Source: Phycomyces nitens (taxonomy: Eukaryota > Mucoromycota > Mucoromycetes > Mucorales > Phycomycetaceae). From it: a DNA stretch of 64,000 nucleotides. Positions 47,570-58,208 of the stretch are shown in pieces (the first letter of the stretch is position 1; every line of letters starts with the position of its first letter). The notes beneath the pieces are model-generated. The model did no database searches, was not told where the DNA came from, and saw nothing but the letters and a program-made list of their open reading frames with translations. The position numbers were made by a program, and so were the translations under genes. The stretch covers positions 2,294,001 through 2,358,000 of the forward strand of contig JAHRBC010000003.1 in NCBI GenBank assembly GCA_022702545.1, in the 5' to 3' direction.

Positions 47570-48606
47570 TTAAAGCCCTAGTCTGTTTCTCTTTGATGAA
47601 GGCTCATTGCTTATTCCTAGTGGTGTAAACCTATATCAAATAGTAGAAATATTATATTAATATTAGATTGAGAATAGATGAGCAACAAAGAAGCTCTAAC
47701 TTACAGTACATCTGTCATGATTGGTGAATCAGCCTCGTCATCAGTTTGAAGCACCTCATCTTCCGAAAGAAAAGAACTGCTTGCTCTTTCCTGCTATAAC
47801 ATAATAAAAATATTATATTAATTATAATGCATGTTCAAATGTTTGCTAATTAATAAACTTGCCTGGCTGTTCTCTGCCATTTTTCTCTTACAAGTCTGGT
47901 TTGCACTCTTAAAGGTGTCTCGGAGAAGATTCTTGGCACACCACATTCTTTTGCACTTGTAAATGTGGAGGCCAATTTGTCTTGCCCGTCTTTTGAGTAG
48001 CAACATGTAGTATTCCTGCTGGCTCCCAGGAATACTTTTCCATATCTTGGTAGTTACAGGAAAGTCCTTGTCAATCAGATCGCTTTTGATGGAGCGAGCC
48101 AGTGACTTGAGCTGTAGGCGCTTTGTTGTTACCACATATTCTGGCATAGGGAAGAATTGGGGTAAAATTTGTCCTTCTGGGATCTCTTTGCACTGTGCTT
48201 CCCAGTCTTGACGATGGAGCATTTGAAGAAGCATGTTGTATCGCTTGGTATCATCCTTCCCTTTGAACTCCCCACTTGTATCGATCAGTCGTTTTCCAAG
48301 CAGGTCAGGATATTCAGTCAATTGAGCCCTTTTTACAGACTCGGTTACCCGTTCAAGAGCTAGCAAAAAAAGCATATATATATATAAATATTAATAAAAC
48401 GATTGTATATAATTAAGAAATAAATAAATCTTACCACTTTGCTCCACAATACTCTGTTGCATTGTGTTTAGTTCTTCATCATTGATCATTGGAGCAAATT
48501 GTTTGCTAAACTGATCTTGAAGAGTACGCAGCATTTGCTTTATTTCAGCAACATCGCGCTCAACTTTTCTGACCGAGTTGATGAGTGTAGTGTTCATATC
48601 AGACAT
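47570..48606 (-). CDS. F-family accessory gene
   Basis: The minus-strand exons are 48606-48435, 48359-47863, 47793-47705 and 47630-47570. All phases agree (1, 0, 2) and there is no stop; the product is about 272 residues. The second intron starts with a GC donor (GCAAGT), also kept in F'. It begins MSDMNTTLINSVRKVE with a coiled-coil-like helix (VAEIKQMLRTLQDQF). Exon 2 carries a basic helical region (LARSIKSDLIDKDFP...YYMLLLKRRARQIGLHIYKCKRMW...FKSANQTCKRKM). Exon 3 is acidic (FLSEDEVLQTDDEADS). The order coiled coil, basic helices, acidic Ser-rich block parallels the A-E accessory gene but lacks RPSWRSDE. Function is unknown. Its start faces the transposase start across a 663-bp divergent region. 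Confidence 0.78.
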
Positions 48607-49269
48607 ATTTTGACAATGAATTTGTAAGAGGATAATAAATATTGTACCTTATGTCATGCTCGCACATTTATATATCTACTTAAATTTATTATTATTTCAG
48701 TGTCTTGGAAAATATGATATAATATTATGACTTACAAGACATGGCTAGGATTACCAAGGCACCTGTCATGACAGTGATAGATTGTCTTATCCAAATTAAG
48801 GCTGTCAATAAAAATGACGTTTGTGCCTAATTTGGTAAATGATCAGATTCTAATGACGTTTAAACTTCATATAAGGAATGTCTACGATATCTTACCATTA
48901 AAAATCTGGAGTGCCATTGTCCTAGCCGTGCCACACTAGCCACACTCATTGATGACAGGTACGTTGATTTTGTAGTCATTGACCAAGAAATGTCTTTGCT
49001 GCTATTGCTATTACTAGTCAAATAATCTCTTACCTAGTATCGTCATTATTAAACAATAATTGTTTTAACCATTGAATGAGAAATATTTCTATTGTAATCG
49101 TCATTATTATCATTACCAGGAGAATTGAAAAAAAAACAAGACAACTGTTTAGTGTAAAGTTCTATGAGTATAAAGGTGTTCTTCATACCTGATTATTGGA
49201 ATTCAATTCTTCTCGTATTTTTATACTTCAAACCATTACCCAACCCACCAATTTACTCTTATTATCAAC
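48607..49269. promoter_or_regulatory. Divergent promoter region between the two F genes
   Basis: This 663-bp intergenic stretch lies between the accessory start (48606) and the transposase start (49270) and must drive both. I see AT-rich DNA and a CATGACAG/CTGTCATG inverted pair near 48770, but no recognisable operator. Part of it survives in F' (30471-30599). Confidence 0.5.
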
Positions 49270-52200
49270 ATGTCTTCTTCCAACTCCACCCAGCAGAGAG
49301 ACAGATTGCCCACACAAGCATATGTGTGTACTCAGTGTGGTTTTGACGCTGTCAATTACCAGCAACTCCAAAACCACAAGAGGCTCCACAGAAGTATCGT
49401 GGTGTCAAATAGCACCGTTCAACACATTTCCGAAGATGTTGAAATGGAAGATGTTGTTGAACATGATATCAACGACATTGAATACATGAGCGATTCAGGT
49501 AATAATAAAAATACAATTATGTCCATTGTTAGCCAAGTTTTTACTCAATAATATACATACCTTTTCTATAGACATTATGGAAGCTGATGAAAACCTTTCG
49601 TACAAATGTGGCTGTACTTTCGATACCACTGAGGGTAGAGCACATGTCTACAACAATGGCCAAATTGGGCCAAACACATTTACCAAAGCCGAGCTATTAA
49701 GCATCCATCTCTCTCACTTGGTCGTTCAGCATAAGATAACCAGGGCAGCCTACAGAGATATTGTTAGGTTTGCAAACACACTTATTTGGGATCACAATGA
49801 GATTATATTGGGTAAATGATATTACTTACTGTTATTTTACTTAACAATCACTGACATGAATTATATTATTCATTTTCTTTTAGAACCTGGAGCCAAGATT
49901 AGACATGGCGATGTTGTTGATGACATGCTCCAGTCAAGGTCTGACATCCGGGGCCATGACTATGATGTGTGCCCAAATGGTTGTAAGCTGTACAACTTGG
50001 GCAATGAGCAAGTTGAATGTGCAGCCTGTGGTGAACAACGGTACAAGCTGAATGACAGTATTGTCAAAGTCCCCATTGCAACAATGAAGATCCTCTCCAT
50101 TGGGGATGTTCTGGCAAAAATGCTTGCCAATTCTGAGACCAGAGAGCTCCTCCACCATAGAGCCAACAGAGAATCATGTGCTGGCGAGATAAGTGATATC
50201 TTTGATGGTGAGAACTATCAGCAGCTAATGAGACAAGGCATGTTCTCCAGTCCCGACGACATTGCCTTGGGCCTTTACACCGATGGTTTTGTCAACCAGA
50301 AAAAAGGCAAAGCCTTATATACCATCATTCATTTAATCATTTTCAACATCGATCCATCCATAAGGTAATTAATATTTTAAACAAACAAAATACTAATTAA
50401 AAGCTTAGATATACCACCCCATACCTCATACAACTCGCCATTTTGCCTGGTCCTAAAAAACCATCCGATTTGGATTCATTTTTAATACCCATCATAAATG
50501 AGCTAAAGGACCTCGAAGTTCATGGCCTCATTGTAAAGCACAATGGGGCTGAAATATGCCGATCGAAAGTTCACTTGCTGCTTGCGTCTGGAGACATCCC
50601 TGCAGTTGCAGACATGGCCCATCTTGGGTCACATAGCAGTCTGTTTGGTTACTGTATTTGCGAGACCAAGGGAAAACCAGCAGATAACAGAAGGCATGGA
50701 GTATACTTTGACGACAGCTCTGCTCCTCTAAGACCTGTTGAAGATTTTTATACCAGCAACCCTGTAAGTATATGAATATTCAATTAATCATTCTTTTTAT
50801 ACTAAATAATTATTTATAATAGATCAAAAATATATACCAGCCAAGTCTCTTTACCGAGCTCGCAACATTTTCAGGTTCATCATTTTTTGCATTAGATGAA
50901 CTGCATTTAATTGCAAGAGGAATCGGCAAACACCTCTTTGAACTTATATCCGTCGCTCAATCTAAAGACAAAATTTTTTACTATACCCAAGAAGACAATA
51001 CCCAGTCAGCAGACAATTACCCTTTTTATATACCCAGATCTGACTTGGAGACCATTGGCAACTGCATTTCCAACTCTAGGCAGTTTATACCCGTTTCATT
51101 CCAAGGCAGCTTCGACAATATATTCCAGAAAATAGATGGCACTCGTGCAGTAGATTGGCTTGATTTCCTCCTTTACATTATACCCACAGTTGTCGTCCCC
51201 TATTTACCAAGCAGAGCTGCAAAAATTGCCATCTTGTCCTTGGTAAAAGGGTGTGCACTTGCATTACAATGGTCCCTCACATATACCCTGATCGACAAAA
51301 TGGAGAGGTATGTCAAACAAAAGTGAATCATTACTTTTATTTAACATTTATTATTACCTTTTTTTTCAATAGGCATTTCAAAGACTGGCATGCATTCCTA
51401 TTATACCAAGTTCATCAAAAGACACTATCTCGTAGTGTCTTCCGACCAGTCCAGCATTATCTCATCCATATACCCCATATAATAAGACGCCAGGGCCCTC
51501 TAAGAAGTTATTCTACCAGATCGATGGAGAGGATTATTGGCGTCTATTCCAAGCTCATTAGGTCAAAGTCCAAAGGCGGGTGAAATGCCAGCTTACTCGT
51601 AGAACGATTTGCGATCCACAGATATATCCATACAGCCATCGATCTTCATAACCATACCAGCATCATTCATCCTCATACCTACAACGAATCAAGTTTCATA
51701 AATATACCCAACGATGAAAGTGGTGCTCAGCTATGGGAACCATTTCATCGTAATACCCAGTTGCTTGATGATACTATTGAAGACATAAACAGCAACATTG
51801 TGAGAAATGCGTTGCTCAGATATTATACCCGAAATACCACCACATATACCACTGAGATCGCTGACTCATCAATTGTTGTTGCTTCCCGCCTTTGGAAAGA
51901 CTCTACAGTGTACTCTTCATCCATATATTGAAAAATGAAAAACGAGACCAGCCGCGGTAACCATCATATCATGTTTACTTGTACATATAAAAAGTAAGTA
52001 TTGGTATTAGTCAAAATACAAAGTAAAGATTGCTCACATTCTTAAATCTTCATCTAGTCATCGCAATATACCCATCCAAAGCTGGCTCGTTGGCACTGTA
52101 GAGTTTTATTTTCAACATAAAGATACCCATGGCATAACACATTTTTTGGCATTTGTTGATGTCATGAAGGAGCATACCACAGCGGCACATGACTTTTCCA

Positions 52201-52406
52201 TCCCAATTGTGAAGAAGAGACGAACTGATACCCTGAATGGACATATACCCCCACCAACTTTCGCCGTCATCAACGTAGATGATATCATCCATCAAGTTGG
52301 TCTCATTCAATACCCACCAAACAGCAATCAATTTTTTGTGATTGCGCCATATTTTGTTTTTAATACCAACTTACGTATCACCAAGGGTAACCTATCAATC
52401 CTATAA
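49270..52406 (+). pseudogene. Tnp2-like CACTA transposase of F, two nonsense codons
   Basis: Seven exons join in consistent phase: 49270-49498, 49572-49811, 49884-50364, 50409-50763, 50823-51307, 51373-51993 and 52058-52406. Exon 1 has a classic C2H2 finger (CTQC-x12-HKRLH) and an acidic tail. Exon 3 has a zinc-ribbon pattern (CPNGC...CAAC). Later come LPGPKKPSDLD, ASGDIPAVADM and DELHLIARGIGK, matching the Tnp2-type core order. The C-terminal part has SWLVGTVEFYF...FLAFVDVMKEH...GLIQYPP. TGA codons at 51581-51583 and 51929-51931 truncate exon 6; at the second, F' reads CGA. It is distant from the A-E transposases and has a different exon plan. Confidence 0.85.
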
Positions 52407-53120
52407 TCATTCTCTTATTTTGTCACCCAAATATTTAATACCAAATAAAACAAAGTGGCTAATAATGTCAAAAACAAAAAATTGGTTTCAAAAAATAGTA
52501 GTTATGTTACCGTTTCATTTACACAGGACAAAAATTATTTTTCTCAAAAATGCGCAACATCTTTAACACCAAATAAAATCCTCATTTCAATAAACAACGT
52601 TGCCTAAAAACTTACGAGCCCTTTCTATGGTACTACAACTACCTCATTGTCAGATGAAAAGACATTCCATGCAACTTTTATGAATCGGGATTGATGACAT
52701 TACCTTTCAACCACAATCTGCGGAGATAAAGTGCTCTAATAAATATTAATATCATATAAAATAAAATAAAATGGCTAATAATATCAAAAACAAAAAATTG
52801 TTTCAAAAAAACGGTAGTTATGCTACCGTTTTTGTTCACACAGGCGAAAAATTATTTTTCTCAAAAATGCGCAACATCTTTAACACCAAATAAAATCCTC
52901 ATTTCAATAAACAACGTTGTCTAAAAACTTACGAGCCCTTTCTATGGTACTACAACTACCTCATTGCCTGATGAAAAGACATTCCATGCAACTTTTATGA
53001 TTCAGGATCGATGACATTACCTTTCAACCACAATCTGCGGAGATAAAGTGCTCTAAAATCATAAAAAACGGTAGTTATGCTACCGTTTTTGGCACAGCTA
53101 CTGGTCTTTCCGCCATAGTG
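52407..53120. repeat. F right subterminal tandem repeat, palindromes and TIR
   Basis: Two units of about 316 bp (from about 52490 and 52806) share AAAATTATTTTTCTCAAAAA, a TACGAGCCCTTTCTATGG block and CACAATCTGCGGAGATAAAG. ACGGTAGTTATGCTACCGT palindromes lie at 52811-52829 and 53068-53086. The same layout opens F', which shows that both are ends of one family. Confidence 0.8.
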
Positions 53121-53144
53121 TATCCACCTACTGTATATATATAT

Positions 53145-55245
53145 TTATGCATATATTTTTCTAAGTAAAGGGACAATGAGTATCTTAATGTTTCCACTTT
53201 CTGTTCTATGCTCTCCAATGGTGACTGATAACAGAATACAATGTACTGGCAAAATGCTTTGGTAATCACCTCTGATAAACGTTGTCTTGCACAGCTCTAC
53301 ATCTTGGCTAGCAGTCTGGTACCACTTGACATATGCAAAAACATGCTGATCAAATTGGCCAGTTCTTGGATCATAAATGGCGTTTGAAAAAAGGTATTGG
53401 ATTTGGCCAGTGAATGCACTAATCCCACAGTCATTGTTCTCACCAAATAATGCTTGTATATATGATCTACGGTTGGCCCTACCATTGCTACCTTTATAAA
53501 TCTGGCCGAGAAGATTGATAAAAGAAATCTTCTGAATCATATTGCTAATTATTTTCTGGCCAAAAACTACATCTCTGTAGCTCCGTAAATAGGCATTGCC
53601 ATATGATATCTGGTAGAATTTGAGCAAGTGGGCATACTCTTCTTCTTTCATTGGGCTGTGTGCACTGAGAGTGAGAGGGTGGGCAGATGGTGGTAATGGC
53701 TCATTCCCCTTGACACCAAAGATGTTTAATTCAGCAAGGTCAAGAAAGTTTTTCAGATTGAATCCAGTGGGAGAGATGGGAGTATATGGCATGGAGACGA
53801 TAGTGACAGCAGGAATAGTATGTACAAGTTCAGAGATCAAGGAAGTGTGGGATTCGTTTTCCATGAATGGCAAAATTCCACGAGCAAGGTCAACTTTACA
53901 AACGTCCTCAAGGTACTTTCTCATAAAGGTTCCCTCAAAACCATCTTTCTTATTTGTTGAGTAGTTTTTCAAGATACCATTATATCTTTCAAAGTTGAAT
54001 AGCTAATATCCATATACTAGGCCAAAGTTCAGGATCGTTTCTTGAAGATGAAGATGAAGATGCATATTTGGTGAGATGAATTCTATGCCATATATGTTCT
54101 GACATTGACAGCCAAACAACTCCAGACAGTAATGTGCCTCAGCCAACTCGTCTTTTGATATACTTGGTCTTGCCAAGTATTTGCATGCATTTACAAAACA
54201 CATCCAATTGTCAAGATTTTCTTGTGGTAAACGGCCCAGCAAAAGAACATGAGAGTAGACCAGGCACCAAGATCTCCACTCATCAGCCTTCATGAAAGGA
54301 AAATCCTTTCCAATTTTCTTTCTCAACGATATGAAATCTGGGGGAAGGATCATGGTCTTGGCCTGTTGCTGCATTTCTATCAAGTGTCTATTGGTAATCA
54401 GGCCAGCTGATCTCTACTTCTCCATCATATATTTCGCGGTTCCCAGAAAGAGGTTATGCATTGGGTTGATTATGGTGCACTCCACTACATTAAAGTACTC
54501 AAGATTATGGTGTTCCGACCAGTGGACACCATTCTCTCTTTCCATCCTCTTCTGTTCAGTATCATTTGATGCATTTTTCCAGGCAGCAGCATGTTGGCGG
54601 TTTTCTGTATCAGTTTGAGCCACCCACTCTGAGAAAATGAACCCAGAATAATCCATTCCAGTATTTTCAGGAAGGCAAGAAAATCTGCAATTACACTTGT
54701 GGCAGGCGTTTGTACTGGCATGGGATGTAAATCCACATGTTTTGCGAGCTGCAGGAATATCACAAGCAACCAAAAGAAGAGCTGCACGAACAAGAGCACC
54801 AGAAGGACAATGGAAGGTCAGCATTATGATGCCACCATATAGTTTCTTGAGTTCAACAACAAGAGGGGCCAAATAGTGATTGATTTCACTCGTTCTTGCT
54901 TCTTTCAGACCTGGCATCAAACCAACAAGGACCACATTCTCCTTCTTGTATCTCTCCTCTCTTGGCAAGTTGTTGATCAAAAGGCAGATTGCTCCACAAG
55001 AATAAGCAACCCCATCAAAAGGCTGAAACCAATCAATATTCAATGTGAGCATCAGAGACTGCTCATGGGCTACAAATTGCACATCGTTTCGGTCTTTCAG
55101 TGCACCCCACTTTGCTCCATCGTAGATATCAAACAGTGTGTCAGGAACTTGTTGTCTGAACCTCTAATGGTTGACCATGCATTCAAATTCAGGACGGCGA
55201 AAGAGAGAAGACAAGGTGTTTGTAACCAAGTTATACATATACACC
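53145..55245 (-). pseudogene. D transposase, 3' part, three TGG-to-TAG stops
   Basis: This is the Tnp2-like core and C-terminal domain from the YMYNLV region to PLLRKIYA (stop 53145). It shows LTLNIDWFQPFDG, LMPGLKEAR (GPKEAK in relatives), ACDIPAARK, NACHKC and a degenerate INPMHNLFLG (DPMHN in every other copy, Asp to Asn). TAG replaces the Trp codon of relative E at three places (near 55168, 54411 and 54000). E has inserted upstream of residue VYMY; ACC 55243-55245 is its left duplication. The joined frame across E matches the E protein closely. Confidence 0.9.
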
Positions 55246-56759
55246 CACTACAAAAGTCTAAGGGTATTATGTAGATAAAACTTATAAAATAAGTTACTTA
55301 ATTGTATAGTTTTACTATGCTTTTGGTAATATATAATCGTGATCCGTAGTAGACTAAAAAGATATGGGGGTGAACTGAATCATCCTACCTACTGGTGTAC
55401 AAGAATCCAATGTAGAATATTTAAATGCCCTCAAACAGCGCAAAACTTAAATATACATTGTAGCCACAATATATTCCTAGTCGATCTACCCTTTTTTGCA
55501 TTGTATTTTACGATACACAGACAGTTTGTGTCAGGGGAGATTGGCCACTTACAAACAACCAGTTTTATCTTTCATTATATTTTATAGTGGGTTTTATAGT
55601 ATGTTTTAACAGTCCATCAAGGATGATTGTAGACTATGGCAAGGTAATTGTAGTTATTCTATGCAAACAAGCCTCCCTGGTTTGTTGTTTTTTTTTGGAG
55701 CAATAGATTCTGAAAATTTTTATTTTTCGTTTTATTTGATAAAAAAATACATTTGCGCTATATATTCTAGTCTCTAGATTATTTCTTTGGTATATCTATT
55801 CTACCAATCGATATTTCTTGGTCGGCACCATCAACTGGTTCTTAATAGAGCCAGGATACTTACCTAGCTGAGAGAAAGCCAATACTGTCTAAAGTAAAAG
55901 AGAAGATTGTTAGTAAATTATTTTTATATAAATCATTCATTCTTATACTTACATTTTTAATATAATAAACAGAATATTTGATAGACTCTCTGTAATATGT
56001 CAAAAAATGATCATTGTCTAATAGATATATGTTAATATTTGTAGATAGGCAATATATAATACTAAAATATTGGTTCACTTACAAGATATAGTCGTTGGAA
56101 TGGCCAGATAATTTCAATCGGGAATCCATAGAAGAGCATAGTAAGATGTCTGTGATAGATGTTATTAAAGAGAACATATTTATAATATAAAAGGTTTACC
56201 AGAATATTATATTGAGATGGATAGAAAAATAGAATTTGCGGCTACATACAAAAGAGTGATTTAGTTAATAAAGAAGAGCTTTAGCATAATATGATCTTAC
56301 CTTTGGATATACAGCCAAGTGCAATAGAGAGACCCCATTATATATTTATAAGCATTTACCTATGAATAATAAAATATATTGAGTAAAAAATATTTACAAG
56401 AGAAAGAAAAGAATTAATTACCAGAGTATTTTGCGGTAATATTTAGGCACAAAAGAATATAAAAAATAAAAAGGAAAAATAAATACTTTGTATTAAAAGG
56501 CTGTTTGACCCTGATAAAATGCGGGCAATAAAAATGATAATCCAAAAGAATATGGCTGCCGTCATTTTCATATCTTTGTGATTTATAGTTTATTAGGTTG
56601 AAAAAGATGTCTAGATATAGAACAAGAGTGTACACAAAGCTGTTAAATAACAATAAAACTACAAGACGATTCATTATTTTCAGTCAACCTCTTTACTTGC
56701 AAGTATACTAGCCATATTCCAATTGTCAAAATATATTAATAATTATTTATTGATAGAAC
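55246..56759 (-). ncRNA. E accessory-side terminal region with putative third spliced transcript
   Basis: On the minus strand, reading from the accessory promoter to the TIR, GTAAG-type donors occur at 56300 (GTAAGAT), 56082, 55952 and 55863 (all GTAAGT). Short blocks with AG borders lie between them. An ATG-started 86-codon frame (56674-56414, MNRLVVLLLFNSFVYTL...) with a hydrophobic start ends at a GTAATT donor and could be the first exon. From 55246 to 55850 the sequence is otherwise noncoding. The layout matches A, B and C, but the sequence does not. Confidence 0.35.
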
Positions 56760-58017
56760 ATGAACAATCGTATTCCTCCTCCTCCCCGTCAGCGCAACCC
56801 AAGACTTAACGCCGTTGCACGCAGTGCATTAGCTGCCACTGAAGATGTACAAATGTCAGACACCACTACAGTCACGGCACCAAGCATTCCTCAAGATATG
56901 GATGCGACTGAGAGAATGTTTGCTCTGTTGACTGCCAACAATGGAAACTTTGTAACACTGGCAAAAGAAATGGCTGAGATGTCAAAGAGAATGAGTGGTG
57001 TAGAAAATGGTATTAATCTCACCAACGAGATTAATATTTATCTCAAGAAAATGATCAAAGAGATCATGGCTGCCCAGGACAAGCTCAGCAAGTCCACCGA
57101 GAATGGAATTTCTGAGGCAGATTCTGCGATAAAAGCAAGCTTTTCGTCTTTGATGGAGGAAGGGTATACTCCTGGAAAACGGCACGTCGGCATCTCTGTA
57201 AGTAAATCAATGATAGTAAATATAATTACCAATATATCTAACAGACATATATTAGCATGCACTCAATAAATACATGAAGAACCCAAACCTCACGGACACA
57301 GATCCATTAAAAGTTGCCGAGAACAATGAGAAGCCAGGATGGTCAACTAATGGCACCTTCAAGGAAGGCTATAATCAAGCCCTTGCAATGGCCGTGATTT
57401 CGTACTTGCGACAACAGCAAAGTGCAATTGGTGTTTCAACCAATGATATTGCAAGAATAGTGAAGAATCACTACAGGAACCAGGTTCGACATTACAAAAC
57501 ATCACCTGATAAGATTGTAGCTCGGCAAAGAACATCACGAAGACGCAATCGAAAGATCTCTGTAAGAATAAAAATAAATAGGCCAATGTTTTATTATATA
57601 TTCTAATATAGTATTTATGTCTAGCTTCTCAAACGTCGCACTGTTACGTATCAGAAATACACCGAGGAGATTACAAGATTGATGCGAGGCTTGGATTGCA
57701 GCAATGTTCTTGTATTAGAGGTGATGTCTGACGATGAATCTGACACTGAGAATGAAGTTCGGGCACACCGTCCCAGTTGGAGAAGTGATAAGGTAATGTA
57801 CTATATAATTAAAATTTATATTAGCTTTAAGTTCACTAACTAACATTTGTTTAAAAAATAGCTCCAAGAGTTTATCGATGTGGTTGACAAATTGTCTGTC
57901 AAAAGGTTGCAAAAGAAATCCAACAGCTTATTGAAGCGTGTTCGTTTTGTAAAGGAAATGAGTGTCTCTCAGCATATGTCAGTCACGTTACCAGAATGGT
58001 GTATTTCTACTGAATAA
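56760..58017 (+). CDS. Conserved CACTA accessory gene, copy E
   Basis: The exons are 56760-57197 (438 nt), 57256-57561 (306 nt), 57625-57792 (168 nt) and 57862-58017 (156 nt). All are phase 0 and open, giving 355 residues. It starts MNNRIPPPPRQRNPRL, then a long helical, coiled-coil-like segment (MAEMSKRMSGVENGI...LKKMIKEIMAAQDKLSKS). Exon 2 has LTDTDPLKVAENNEKPGW, a helix-rich middle (VSTNDIARIVKNHY) and the basic end RRRNRK. Exon 3 has MSDDESDTE and RPSWRSDK at its last codons. Exon 4 ends LPEWCISTE. It is convergent with the transposase, 191 bp stop to stop. No family was recognised. The architecture suggests a self-associating DNA-binding partner, which is inference. Confidence 0.85.
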
Positions 58018-58208
58018 ATAAATAAAAAAATTTTAACTAAGAATTTAATAGCTTCTTGTATACGTATGCACTTTTTGATGGATGCATTACAGGCAAATAT
58101 ATAAAATAATCAAAGTTATACTGTATGTGAAATATACATTAAAGAATATAGAAATATTTAATGATATTTAATTGTAAGTCTTTATTGACGTTAATTTATT
58201 TTGGAATA

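Larger units (their letters stand above)
45730..53120 (+). mobile_element. CACTA-type element F (7391 bp)
   Basis: The left end is CACTATGGTGGAAAAAACGG; the right end ends CCGCCATAGTG (reverse complement CACTATGGCGGAAAGACC). It is flanked by TAT at 45727-45729 and 53121-53123. It carries two divergent genes, unlike A-E: an accessory gene on minus and a seven-exon Tnp2-like transposase on plus. Both ends hold ACGGTAG-type palindromes and tandem repeats. Confidence 0.93.

Noticed and set aside
50950..52330. Unusual frequency of ATACC in F transposase exons
   Set aside because: It follows from Ile-Pro and Thr codons in an AT-rich gene. I could not show an excess without a computation.
55246..55590. 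A possible small MITE, CACTACAAAA at 55246 to TTTTATAGTG at 55588
   Set aside because: The true partner of 55246 is the end at 61837, proven by the ACC duplication and restored frame. The 55588 motif is internal to E.
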